Part shown: positions 1 through 9,939 of the stretch, piece after piece
Numbering within the stretch: position 1 is the stretch's first letter
Layout: every line of letters starts with the position of its first letter
Assembly: GCA_016928015.1 (NCBI GenBank)
Contig: JAFGLQ010000018.1
Location: forward strand, 1-37,768
Reading direction: 5' to 3'
Source of the DNA: Dehalococcoidaceae bacterium
GTDB lineage: Bacteria > Chloroflexota > Dehalococcoidia > Dehalococcoidales > CSSed11-197
Length of the DNA stretch: 37,768 nt
Position numbers and translations under genes: made by a program
Notes under the pieces: generated by a model
Databases searched by the model: none
What the model was told of the DNA's origin: nothing
What the model saw: only the letters and a program-made list of their open reading frames with translations

Positions 1-671
<671 letters not shown>

Positions 672-1568
672 TTACTTCTCCTGTTCCAAAGCCATTTTAC
701 CGGCGGTAATATCCAATAGTTCCCGGGTAATAACGTCCTGTCGGGCCTTATTAAATTGTAAAGTGAGGTCTTCAACCAGGTCATTAGCGTTGCTGGTGGC
801 ATTACGCATAGCGACCATGCGTGCAGATTGCTCACTGGCAATTGATTCCAGTATAACCTGGTAAACGCGCATCTCGACAAACCGCGGGAGGAGTTCATTC
901 AAAACACCGGCTACATCAGGTTCATATATATGTTCCACAGCTCCGGTATGGGTGTTCTGTTCTGCCGCAGGCTGAAATTGAGCCGTATCTACAGGTAACA
1001 GTTTTTCTATTACCGGCTGCTGGGAAATGGTGGACACGAACCGGTTATAGGCTATATAGACTTCATCTACCGCCCCGCTGGTATATTCATCAAGGATTAT
1101 GCGCGAGATCGGCAGTGTCTCGAGAAAAGAAGGCCGGTCTCCCATATTGGTGAATTCAGCCAGCATATGCCGTCCGGTTCGTCTTAAGAAATCTACGCTT
1201 TTTCTACCGACGGCAACCGCGGCAACGGGTTTTTTGATGCTCATGAAGAAGTGGCCGATTTTTCGATTGAGGTTGCTCACCAGGCCGCCGCACAGGCCCC
1301 TGTCGGGTGAGACAAACACTACTGCTACCTTCTTTACTTCCGGGCGAACCTCCAGTAAGGGATGAGGAGCGCTGGATCCTGTCGCCATCGTAGCCCTGGT
1401 CAGGTCGGCAACTACTTCCACCATTTTGTCGGAATAAGGCCTGCCGGCAAGACCACGCTCCTGGGCTTTGCGCATCTTGGAGGCGGCCACCATTTCCATT
1501 GCCCGGGTAATCTTGGCCGTGTTCTGAATACTGCGAATACGCCGTTTGATTAAACGGATGTTAGCCAA
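672..1568 (-). CDS. atpG: F-type ATP synthase subunit gamma
   Basis: MANIRLIKRRIRSIQNTAKITRAMEMVAASKMRKAQ..., C-terminal RMVAMRNATSNANDLVEDLTLQFNKARQDVITRELLDITAG. Confidence 0.98.
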   Translation of the reverse strand: MANIRLIKRRIRSIQNTAKITRAMEMVAASKMRKAQERGLAGRPYSDKMVEVVADLTRATMATGSSAPHPLLEVRPEVKKVAVVFVSPDRGLCGGLVSNLNRKIGHFFMSIKKPVAAVAVGRKSVDFLRRTGRHMLAEFTNMGDRPSFLETLPISRIILDEYTSGAVDEVYIAYNRFVSTISQQPVIEKLLPVDTAQFQPAAEQNTHTGAVEHIYEPDVAGVLNELLPRFVEMRVYQVILESIASEQSARMVAMRNATSNANDLVEDLTLQFNKARQDVITRELLDITAGKMALEQEK

Positions 1569-1580
1569 AAGTGCTCCTTT

Positions 1581-3110
1581 TTATTCCTTCTTCTTGCCTG
1601 CCACAAAGGTTGACTTGAATGATTCGATGGCTTCTTTTAGCTCCCCTTCGATTTCAGGGGTGATCTTCTTTTCTTTTATAATATTTTCACCCAGCTTACA
1701 ATGTTCACGCTCGACATAAGCATAGAAAGAGGATTCGAATTGTTTGACATCTTCAACCGCAACATCGTCAAGATAATTATTGGTGATCACGTAAAACATC
1801 ATTACCTGTTTCTCTACAGTCAGCGGCGAGAACTGCTGCTGTTTTAATATTTCGGTAATTCGTTTGCCGCGTTCAAGCTGGTTGCGGGTAGCCTTATCCA
1901 GGTCCGCGGCACCAAACTGGGCAAAAGCAGCCAGTTCCCGGTACTGAGCCATTTCCAGCTTGAGCTTGCCGGCCACCTGTTTCATGGCCTTTATCTGGGC
2001 AGCCGAGCCAACACGGGAAACTGAAAGGCCTACGTTAATTGCCGGGCGTATGCCGGCGTTGAAAAGGTCCGGCTCCATGTAAATCTGGCCGTCGGTGATG
2101 GAAATAACATTGGTCGGGACATAAGCCGAAACGTCCCCGGCCTGGGTTTCGATAATCGGCAGGGCGGTAAGGGAACCGCCGCCATTCTCTTTATTGAGCT
2201 TGGCCGAGCGCTCCAGAAGACGGCTGTGAAGATAAAATAAATCACCCGGGTAGGCTTCCCTTCCCGGCGGCCGTCTGAGCAGAAGCGACATCTGCCGGTA
2301 AGCCCACGCGTGCTTGGAAAGGTCGTCATATACGATCAAGGCTTCCTTGCCCTGCTCCATGAATTCTTCCCCGATGGCGCATCCGGCATATGGCGCCAGA
2401 TACTGCATGGCGGCAGAATCGGCCGCATTGGCAGCTACTATTACGGTATGCTTCATGGCGCCATTGGCCTCAAGCTGGGCAACTACCTGAGCCACCTTGG
2501 AAGCTTTCTGGCCGATAGCAACGTATATACAGGTCAGGTCGCCGTCTTTCTGGTTGATAATGGCATCCAGGGCTACGGCGGTTTTACCGGTGGAACGATC
2601 GCCAATAATTAACTCGCGCTGGCCCCGGCCGATAGGAAACATGCTGTCAATGGCTTTTATACCGGTTTGCACCGGAGTATCAACCGACTGCCGGGCTACG
2701 ACGTTAGAGGCGATGCGCTCCAGCGGCCGGGTGCCCTTGGTCTTGATATCTCCCTTGCCATCGAGCGGGCGGCCGAGCGGATCTACCACCCTGCCGATTA
2801 ACTCATCGCCTACTGGCACTTCGGCAACATGCCCGGTAGCTTTGACCTCATCCCCTTCCTTGATGCCGGAGTCGTCGCCCAGGATAATCGCAGAGACGAC
2901 GCCCTCTTCCAGGTTCATGGCAATACCCATCACATCACCGGGAAAGCGGAGAAGTTCATTGTAACTGGCCGAGCCAAGCCCGTGAATACGGGCAATCCCG
3001 TCGCCGACTTCGGCGACAGTGCCAACATCAACAACGCTGACCTTGGCTTCATATTTTTCGATACGCTGCTTTAAAGCAGCAACTATGTCATTTCCGGCTG
3101 AGTTTGCCAT
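1581..3110 (-). CDS. atpA: F-type ATP synthase subunit alpha
   Basis: 509 aa, [43 protein letters not shown]; gene order. Confidence 0.98.
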   Translation of the reverse strand: MANSAGNDIVAALKQRIEKYEAKVSVVDVGTVAEVGDGIARIHGLGSASYNELLRFPGDVMGIAMNLEEGVVSAIILGDDSGIKEGDEVKATGHVAEVPVGDELIGRVVDPLGRPLDGKGDIKTKGTRPLERIASNVVARQSVDTPVQTGIKAIDSMFPIGRGQRELIIGDRSTGKTAVALDAIINQKDGDLTCIYVAIGQKASKVAQVVAQLEANGAMKHTVIVAANAADSAAMQYLAPYAGCAIGEEFMEQGKEALIVYDDLSKHAWAYRQMSLLLRRPPGREAYPGDLFYLHSRLLERSAKLNKENGGGSLTALPIIETQAGDVSAYVPTNVISITDGQIYMEPDLFNAGIRPAINVGLSVSRVGSAAQIKAMKQVAGKLKLEMAQYRELAAFAQFGAADLDKATRNQLERGKRITEILKQQQFSPLTVEKQVMMFYVITNNYLDDVAVEDVKQFESSFYAYVEREHCKLGENIIKEKKITPEIEGELKEAIESFKSTFVAGKKKE

Positions 3111-3646
3111 TAAACCAGCTCCTTGCTTATAGTTTGGAGTTTGGTGCGAATACTGCCATCGATAAGCTTGTCACCGATGCGTATTATCACCCCGCCCAGT
3201 ATTTCCGGGTCGACCCTGGAATCGATAACGACCGGCTTGCCCGCCATTTTGGAGAGGCTTTTGCCCAGCTCAAGCCTGGTAGCATCATCCAGCGGATTGA
3301 CCGTTGTGACACTGGCAACCTGGGAACCTTCAATCCCGTGATGCTGATCCATCAAGCGCTGGTATTCTATGGCAACGGAATCAACACTTCCCAGTTTGCC
3401 CTTTTCAATCAGAACTGAAAGAAGGTTTTCCATTTCAGCGCTTAACTCAACCCCTCTGTCCTTGAGGGCTTGCTGTTTTGCCTCGAATGGTATATCTGTT
3501 TTGCCAACCATGCCCGATAAAGCCGGGTCTTTTAACAAGTCGGCAAGCAACCTTAATTCGCTCAGCCATTTAACCAGGTTGCCTTTCTTTTCAGCGGCAT
3601 CGAACAAACCTTTGGCCATATCTTTAGCATAAACATTACTTGCCAT
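3110..3646 (-). CDS. atpH: F-type ATP synthase subunit delta
   Basis: 178 aa OSCP-like: [17 protein letters not shown]...; C-terminal [32 protein letters not shown]. Confidence 0.95.
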   Translation of the reverse strand: MASNVYAKDMAKGLFDAAEKKGNLVKWLSELRLLADLLKDPALSGMVGKTDIPFEAKQQALKDRGVELSAEMENLLSVLIEKGKLGSVDSVAIEYQRLMDQHHGIEGSQVASVTTVNPLDDATRLELGKSLSKMAGKPVVIDSRVDPEILGGVIIRIGDKLIDGSIRTKLQTISKELV

Positions 3647-3678
3647 AAATTTTCCTCTCCACAGGAGGCCTTCCGACC

Positions 3679-4185
3679 CTAATCCTGAATAGCGGCTGCT
3701 TCTTTAAGAACCGAATCGATCAACTCCTGATGGGTTTTCTCGTCCAGGGAGTGGCTGATTGCCTTACTGGCGACCGCAACAGCCAGATCGGCTACTTCCT
3801 TGCGCAACTCGTTAAAGGCGGCGGCTTTTTCACGTTCTATTTCTACCTGAGCTTTCTGGATAATCTCTTCAGCCTGTTTCTTGGCATCCTGCTCAATCTT
3901 TTTCTTGACTGCCTCGGCCGACTTGGAAGCCTGTTCAACTATCTGCTGGCCCTTGAGGTTGGCTTCGTCAATGCGCTTGGCAACTTCCTGCTCCGCCTGT
4001 ACGGCTTCCTGCTTGGCTTTCTCACCGGCCTCCAGGCTTTCCTTGATCCGCCTGGAGCGCTCATCTACAGTTTTCAAAAAGCGTTGATAGCCGACTTTAT
4101 ACAGAATAAACAGCAAAATACCAAAGCTGACAGCTTGCGCTATAAGCGAAGGTATATTTATACCCAACTTGTCCAGTATTTCCAT
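3679..4185 (-). CDS. atpF: F-type ATP synthase subunit b
   Basis: 168 aa, N-terminal membrane anchor then long charged coiled coil; position between atpE and atpH. Confidence 0.95.
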   Translation of the reverse strand: MEILDKLGINIPSLIAQAVSFGILLFILYKVGYQRFLKTVDERSRRIKESLEAGEKAKQEAVQAEQEVAKRIDEANLKGQQIVEQASKSAEAVKKKIEQDAKKQAEEIIQKAQVEIEREKAAAFNELRKEVADLAVAVASKAISHSLDEKTHQELIDSVLKEAAAIQD

Positions 4186-4237
4186 TCTTCATCCTCCCTG
4201 GGATTAAAGTAAATCAATCCAACGCTAATAATGTTTG

Positions 4238-4468
4238 CTAGGCAACGAAAATCAGCAGAATGGCGATAATAAGCGCATAGATGGCGGCAGCCTCCGTTAA
4301 GCCGGCCATGAGAATCATGTTGGTAAACATAGGCCCCCTGGCATCAGGGTTGCGTGAAATACCCTGCAGCATATATGCACCAATCAAACCTAGGCCTATG
4401 CCAGGTCCTATCATGCCCAGACCAGCTGCCAGACCAGCGCCCAGTAATTTGGCGGCTTCCAGTTCCAT
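4238..4468 (-). CDS. atpE: F-type ATP synthase subunit c
   Basis: 76 aa hairpin: LGMIGPGIGLGLIGAYMLQGISRNPDARGPMFTNMILMAGLTEAAAIYALIIAILLIFVA; polar loop RNP and carboxylate in TEAAAIY. Confidence 0.97.
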   Translation of the reverse strand: MELEAAKLLGAGLAAGLGMIGPGIGLGLIGAYMLQGISRNPDARGPMFTNMILMAGLTEAAAIYALIIAILLIFVA

Positions 4469-4519
4469 TTTTTATACTCCCCCTTATTTTATATTTACAA
4501 TAATATCATGTGTACTGGT

Positions 4520-5473
4520 TTAATGCTCTTCATGTGGTTTTACGGCTAAGGAGATATACACGATTGCCAGGCTGCCGAACACCAGAGCCTGGATAAAGCC
4601 TACCAGCAGCTCAAGGCCGTAAAAAGGCAACGGTATCAGGTACGGCACAAGGAAAGCCATCATCATCAGCAGTATTTCGCCCGCCAGCATGTTGCCGAAT
4701 AACCGGAAACTCAAACTTAATATCCTGACCAGTTCGCTGATTAATTCAAGAAAACCTGCAAATGCGGTCATCAGCCCGGAAACAAGTTCCAGAGGCGCTT
4801 TGCCTTGCTGGCCTTTGGTAAACAGCATTTTTACGCCGCTGACTACACCGCTGAACACAAAAAACTTTTTAAGGTAGCCCAGCCCTAAACGTTTAAAGCC
4901 GATAAATTCAACCGTAAAAAAGGTAATCAGAGAAAGTGCCAGGGTGGTGCTCAAATCGGTATTGGCGCTTCGGATCAGCTCTGCCTCACCATCAGCTCCA
5001 TGGACCAGTATCGTCTGAAACCCCGGCAACAGGGCCAGCCATGCTGACACTATAATAAACAAAAATATGGTGGTAATAAAGGGGAAGAAACGCCGCCCGT
5101 CTTTTTCACCTGCGGTAGAGGTACATAAATCGTAAATCCAGCTCAAAATAGCTTCCAAACCGGCCTGCAGCCTGCCTGGAACCATACCGGGTTTTCTGAA
5201 GGCGGCCCAGAACAGGCCAACCAGAACCACGATAGTTAACCAGGTGGCGATAAGAGTATTGGTAACCGGGAAATTGAAAATATGGAATATTGTATCCGCC
5301 GGCAGTTTGGGATGAGGTGTATGCAGCGACATCCATGAAGGCAACCCCTCAACGCCGAATGCCCTGCCTAACGGCCCCGCCAAAGCACCCATGATAATTA
5401 CAGCAAGAACAACAACTACAAGTATAATGGCTACCGGTAATGAACAGCCGAGGCAGCCCTTCTTCTTAGCCAC
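4520..5473 (-). CDS. atpB: F-type ATP synthase subunit a
   Basis: 317 aa multi-pass; SLSFRLFGNMLAGEILLMMM contains the conserved stator Arg region; first gene of the operon. Confidence 0.96.
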   Translation of the reverse strand: MAKKKGCLGCSLPVAIILVVVVLAVIIMGALAGPLGRAFGVEGLPSWMSLHTPHPKLPADTIFHIFNFPVTNTLIATWLTIVVLVGLFWAAFRKPGMVPGRLQAGLEAILSWIYDLCTSTAGEKDGRRFFPFITTIFLFIIVSAWLALLPGFQTILVHGADGEAELIRSANTDLSTTLALSLITFFTVEFIGFKRLGLGYLKKFFVFSGVVSGVKMLFTKGQQGKAPLELVSGLMTAFAGFLELISELVRILSLSFRLFGNMLAGEILLMMMAFLVPYLIPLPFYGLELLVGFIQALVFGSLAIVYISLAVKPHEEH

Positions 5474-5715
5474 TAGCCATCCCCCTTACCTTATTATTTT
5501 TTTCGAGAGAACCATACATAATGATGTAAAACAAAACCTTTACAAGTCTAACAAACATTAAAAAAGCTCGGGGTTGTTTATATGATTAGAGGTTAACCGC
5601 CAAGCTTATTCTGCGCAAAACAAATAACCAACTTATGCTGCCGGAGCAAATTTATGTACAAATATTATATGCATATGCACGTGCCAAATGACCAGATTCT
5701 CATTTTCAAGAGGAT

Positions 5716-5745
5716 AGCATAACAAAACTCTTCAAAGCAAGTCAA
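5716..5745 (-). promoter_or_regulatory. Putative sigma70-type promoter for the atp operon
   Basis: Minus strand TTGACT (5740-5745), 18-bp spacer ending in TGT, TATGCT (5716-5721); extended -10 context; upstream of atpB. Confidence 0.55.
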
Positions 5746-5762
5746 TTTAACTCCGGAAATGC

Positions 5763-5792
5763 AAAAAACCCCCGATTATTTCAACCGGGGGT
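5763..5792 (-). terminator. Rho-independent terminator of the DUF151 gene
   Basis: Minus strand reads ACCCCCG-loop-CGGGGGT followed by T6 (plus strand 5763-5768 is A6); lies just past the stop at 5818. Confidence 0.85.
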
Positions 5793-5817
5793 CATATCTG
5801 CATGAGATCTGTTTGAA

Positions 5818-6390
5818 TCAGGATTTATTTTTATCGAAATCATCAAGATCGAGAGTGTCGATAAAGTCACGAAATGCCCCAAGACGTTTCATTTCTTCAT
5901 CACTCACCTTGCCGCCCTTTCCTTCATTTTCCAGGCCTTCGGCGCTGTCCAATATAAAATCATCAGTGTCCTTGTCCCTGTCAAGAGAAATACCGGCTTT
6001 GTCCAGCACCGCTTCATCAACAAAAATAGGCGCATCAGCCCGAATTGCCAGGGCCAGGGCATCACTCGGCCTCGAATCGATTTCCTGCTGGCGGCCGTTA
6101 ATGTTGACAATTATTTTGGCAAAAAAGATATCGTTCTCCAGGGAATTTACGATTACCGAATCCACCGAAGCCCCGAGTACATCCATGATAGTGTGCAGGA
6201 GGTCATGAGTCATAGGGCGCGGTACGGTTTCATTTTTCAACTTGATAAGTATGGCCCTGGCTTCCGCCTGGCCTATGAATATGGGCAAATAACGCTTGGT
6301 CATGCGTTCTCTTAACAAAACTACGTACTGGTATTCGGGTTTGCGGTTCATGAGCCCGATACGTACGCTATCAATTGTTACTTCAACCAT
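5818..6390 (-). CDS. Bifunctional nuclease family protein (DUF151)
   Basis: 190 aa: PIFIGQAEARAILIKL, RPMTHDLLHTIMDVLGASVDSVIVN, IDSRPSDALALAIRADAPIFVDEAVLDKAGI typical of DUF151; strong SD (GGAGG) before ATG. Confidence 0.9.
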   Translation of the reverse strand: MVEVTIDSVRIGLMNRKPEYQYVVLLRERMTKRYLPIFIGQAEARAILIKLKNETVPRPMTHDLLHTIMDVLGASVDSVIVNSLENDIFFAKIIVNINGRQQEIDSRPSDALALAIRADAPIFVDEAVLDKAGISLDRDKDTDDFILDSAEGLENEGKGGKVSDEEMKRLGAFRDFIDTLDLDDFDKNKS

Positions 6391-6438
6391 TATGAATGCC
6401 TCCTCGCTATCTTGGCCACAGCTTTACATCGCATGGAA

Positions 6439-6467
6439 ATTCTACTCTGGCGAAAAAGTACTGTCAA
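6439..6467 (-). promoter_or_regulatory. Sigma70-type promoter for the DUF151 gene
   Basis: Minus strand TTGACA (6462-6467), 17-bp spacer, TAGAAT (6439-6444); about 49 bp upstream of the ATG. Confidence 0.7.
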
Positions 6468-6527
6468 ATTAAACAGGGCTGCTAATAACGGCTTTACCCA
6501 GTCAAATTTCAATTTTCAATCATTGAC

Positions 6528-6556
6528 TTTATTCAATAGCTCACTATTGTTATAAT
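6528..6556 (+). promoter_or_regulatory. Putative promoter for the PEP synthase gene with extended -10 and overlapping inverted repeat
   Basis: TGTTATAAT extended -10 (TATAAT 6551-6556); CAATAG-ctca-CTATTG inverted repeat 6534-6549 in the spacer; TTGACT at 6523-6528 is 22 bp away (too far). Confidence 0.6.
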
Positions 6557-6593
6557 GTTATGAATTATCACCATATGTAAGGAGAATTATTGC

Positions 6594-8840
6594 ATGGAAA
6601 AGGGCGTTGTGTGGTTCAAAGAAGTTGGCAAGGGCGACATTGCCCTGGTAGGCGGCAAAGGCGCCAACCTGGGAGAAATGACCCAGGCAGGCATTCCAGT
6701 CCCACCGGGCTTTATCATAACCTCACAGGCCTACTACATGTTTCTTGAAGAATCCAAACTGGCGGCCAAAATCCAGAATCTGCTAACGCCCCTGGATGCC
6801 AACAATTCCAAACAGCTTCAGGATGTCAGTAAAAAAATCAAGCAACTGGTTTCGTCCGCCCCTATACCAGCTGAAATCAAAACCGAAATCAGAAAAGCAT
6901 ACAGCGAGCTCGGCCAGGGGCTAGTTGCAGTAAGGTCTTCGGCAACAGCCGAAGACCTGCCGGAGGCCTCTTTTGCCGGCCAGCAAAGCACTTTCCTGAA
7001 TATCGAGGGGGAAGACAACGTAATCCAGGCAGTACAGAATTGCTGGGCTTCTCTTTTCGAATCCCGGGCAATCTACTATCGCGAACAGCAGGGTTACGAA
7101 CACCTCAAAGTCGGCATCGCCGTTCCGGTGCAAAGAATGGTCAATTCCCAGACTTCGGGGGTGATGTTTACCGTGGAACCGGTCACCTCGGATACCAGAA
7201 AGATGGTAATCGAAGCCATTTATGGACTTGGCGAGGGGCTGGTATCCGGTGAAGTCAGCCCTGACCTGTACATTATCGATAAAGAAAAAGTAAAAATTTC
7301 CACCAAGAAAATAAGCCGCCAGGAACAGCAGCTTACCCGTAATCCGGCGCCGGGCGAAAAGGAGCCCAATATATGGCTGCAGCTGCCATCACGTATACAA
7401 AATGTCCAGAAGCTGACCGACCTTGAAATTGAACAACTGGCCGGGATGGGCAAGAAAATCGAAGAGCATTATCAACAGCCTCAGGATATCGAATGGGCCA
7501 GGGAAAACCATACATTCTACATTGTCCAGTCACGACCGGTTACAGCGCTGAAGGAGAGCATGGAGGAAGAAGCCGAAATCGATGCCCCGATTCTGCTTAC
7601 CGGAGATGCCGCTTCCCCGGGGCTGGCTTCCGGCCCGGTTAAAATTATTCTGGATCCGACCCAGATCGACCAGGTCGCCGAAGGAGATGTGCTGGTAGCA
7701 GAGATGACTACTCCCGATTTCGTGCCGGCTATGAAAAGGGCTGCAGCTATTGTGACCGATCGGGGCGGCCGCACGGCCCACGCTGCCATTGTCAGCCGCG
7801 AGCTGGGTATACCCTGCGTGGTTGGCGCAAGCCAGGCTACTGCCAAGCTGGCCAATGATCAGATGATAAGCGTAGATGGCAGCCACGGTAAGGTCTACGA
7901 AGGAAAGGTGGGCAGAAACACCGCTTCTGCCTTTGCAGCCAATATACTGAAGGAAGCCATCGAAACCAAAACCAGAGTTTATGTCAACCTGGCTCAACCT
8001 GAACTGGCCGAAATGGTTTCTGCTCGAAATGTAGATGGTGTCGGATTACTCAGGGCGGAATTCATGATCGCCCAGATAGGAGAGCATCCCAAGTATATGC
8101 TCAAACACCGGCGCGGCCACGAATTCGTACAGAAGCTCTACGATAACATTCTTTCCTTCGCCAAAGCTTTTCATCCCAGACCCGTCGTTTACCGCACCAC
8201 CGATTTCAAAACCAATGAATACCGCGACCTGATCGGCGGGCGTGAATTCGAGGAGGTCGAAGAAAACCCGATGCTGGGCTACCGGGGCGCTTCAAGATAT
8301 ATTACCGATATCGATTCTTTCAAACTCGAAATGGAAGCTATTCGAAGAGTCCGTAAAGATTATACCAATCTCTGGGTTATGATTCCTTTCGTCAGGACCG
8401 TAAATGAGCTCCAGGCTACCAAGGACCTGCTTGAATCGGAAGGCCTGAAACGTTCAAAAGAATTCAAGCTCTGGATGATGGTAGAAGTGCCGTCAAATAT
8501 CTTCCTTATCGATAAATTCCTGAACGTGGGCATTGACGGGATATCCATCGGCTCGAACGACCTTACCCAGTTGATTCTGGGCATTGACCGGGATTCCAAT
8601 CGACTGGCCAAAACCTTTGATGAACGCAATGAAGCCGTCCTGATGGCACTGGAAAGAGCCATTACCATATCCGGACAGATGGGGGTAACTTCTTCCATTT
8701 GCGGACAGGCTCCATCCGTATACCCGGAACTTACTGAAAAACTGGTCGGATGGGGAATAACATCGGTATCGGTGAGTCCGGATATGATTGGAACAACCAG
8801 GGAGATTATTGCCAGGGCTGAAGCCAAGCTAAATAAATAA
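6594..8840 (+). CDS. ppsA: Phosphoenolpyruvate synthase
   Basis: 748 aa: VGGKGANLGEMTQAGIPVPPGF; catalytic His GGRTAHAAIVSRELGIPCVVG; C-terminal SIGSNDLTQLILGIDRDS ... SICGQAPS; SD TAAGGAG. Confidence 0.95.
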   Translation: MEKGVVWFKEVGKGDIALVGGKGANLGEMTQAGIPVPPGFIITSQAYYMFLEESKLAAKIQNLLTPLDANNSKQLQDVSKKIKQLVSSAPIPAEIKTEIRKAYSELGQGLVAVRSSATAEDLPEASFAGQQSTFLNIEGEDNVIQAVQNCWASLFESRAIYYREQQGYEHLKVGIAVPVQRMVNSQTSGVMFTVEPVTSDTRKMVIEAIYGLGEGLVSGEVSPDLYIIDKEKVKISTKKISRQEQQLTRNPAPGEKEPNIWLQLPSRIQNVQKLTDLEIEQLAGMGKKIEEHYQQPQDIEWARENHTFYIVQSRPVTALKESMEEEAEIDAPILLTGDAASPGLASGPVKIILDPTQIDQVAEGDVLVAEMTTPDFVPAMKRAAAIVTDRGGRTAHAAIVSRELGIPCVVGASQATAKLANDQMISVDGSHGKVYEGKVGRNTASAFAANILKEAIETKTRVYVNLAQPELAEMVSARNVDGVGLLRAEFMIAQIGEHPKYMLKHRRGHEFVQKLYDNILSFAKAFHPRPVVYRTTDFKTNEYRDLIGGREFEEVEENPMLGYRGASRYITDIDSFKLEMEAIRRVRKDYTNLWVMIPFVRTVNELQATKDLLESEGLKRSKEFKLWMMVEVPSNIFLIDKFLNVGIDGISIGSNDLTQLILGIDRDSNRLAKTFDERNEAVLMALERAITISGQMGVTSSICGQAPSVYPELTEKLVGWGITSVSVSPDMIGTTREIIARAEAKLNK

Positions 8841-9883
8841 TGGGAGATATCCCGGAAATCCGCGTTCGGACCGAGCAGCGGGAAATCGAAATGCTCTCAC
8901 CGTTTGCCACCAGGAGCCGGTTTACCCTGGGCAGGGCACGACCGGAAGAACCCTGCCATATTCGTACCGAGTTCCAGCGTGACCGCGACAGGATTATTCA
9001 CTGCAAGGCGTTCAGACGCCTGAAACATAAAACACAGGTCTTCATCGCACCCGCCGGCGACCATTATGTCACAAGGCTCACTCACACCCTGGAGGTTACT
9101 CAGATAGCACGGACAATCACCCGGGCTCTTAACTTGAACGAAGATCTTGCCGAAGCAATCGGCCTGGGCCACGATCTTGGCCATACCCCTTTCGGACACA
9201 TGGGAGAGGAAACCCTGAACAAGCTTTATCCGGAAGGTTTCAAGCACAACCGGCAAAGCCTCCGTGTAGTAGATAGGCTGGAAAACGAAGGCAGCGGCCT
9301 TAACCTCACCCGGGAGGTGAGGGATGGCATTCTGAATCATTCAAAATCCATGGAAGAAATACTGGGTGAAGGATGGGGAGGTACCGGCAGTTTAGAGGGA
9401 GATATAGTGAAAATATCCGACCTGATTGCTTATATTAATCATGATGTTGATGATGCCGTACGCTCAGGAATGATTTGCGCTGGCGACATCCCTCTTCAAT
9501 CCAGGCGGGTGCTGGGCAGCAGCCATCGGGAGCGCATCAATACCATGGTCTGCGATATTATCTGTTCCTCCCGGCTGGAAGCCGTTCAGGAAGTTGGCTC
9601 GTATCAACGTATCTCGATGAGCCGGGAAGTGACAGAAGCCGCGAGTATTTTAAAAGATTTTTTGTTCGAGCATGTATATACTGTACAGTCGCTGCTTCAG
9701 GAAAGTGAAAATGCCAGGAATGTTGTGAGAAAACTGTATGACTATCTAAGCTGTCATCCGGGCAAACTGCCGGATGACTACCTGAGTATAAGCCGTGGTG
9801 ATAATTTGAGAGCAACGGTAGATTACATCGCCGGCATGACGGACCAGTACGCTGTTCGCCTGGCCCGGCAACTATGCCTCTAA
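8840..9883 (+). CDS. dgt: dGTP triphosphohydrolase-like HD protein
   Basis: RDRIIHCKAFRRLKHKTQVFIAPAGDHYVTRLTHTLEVTQIARTI, GLGHDLGHTPFGHMGE (HD motifs); 1-nt stop/start overlap with ppsA. Confidence 0.93.
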   Translation: MGDIPEIRVRTEQREIEMLSPFATRSRFTLGRARPEEPCHIRTEFQRDRDRIIHCKAFRRLKHKTQVFIAPAGDHYVTRLTHTLEVTQIARTITRALNLNEDLAEAIGLGHDLGHTPFGHMGEETLNKLYPEGFKHNRQSLRVVDRLENEGSGLNLTREVRDGILNHSKSMEEILGEGWGGTGSLEGDIVKISDLIAYINHDVDDAVRSGMICAGDIPLQSRRVLGSSHRERINTMVCDIICSSRLEAVQEVGSYQRISMSREVTEAASILKDFLFEHVYTVQSLLQESENARNVVRKLYDYLSCHPGKLPDDYLSISRGDNLRATVDYIAGMTDQYAVRLARQLCL

Positions 9884-9923
9884 AACCCCCTGCAAATCTT
9901 TTTATGTAAAGTCTATGATACTG

Positions 9924-9929
9924 TATAAT
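9924..9929 (+). promoter_or_regulatory. Putative -10 element very close to the dnaG start
   Basis: TATAAT 10 nt upstream of the dnaG ATG (9940); no clear -35. Confidence 0.4.
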
Positions 9930-9939
9930 AGGGTGTACC

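Noticed and set aside
5659-5690. TATAAT-like sequence (minus) near 5664 as the atp promoter
   Set aside because: The nearest TTGGCA is only 12 bp away; the 5716-5745 promoter is better spaced.
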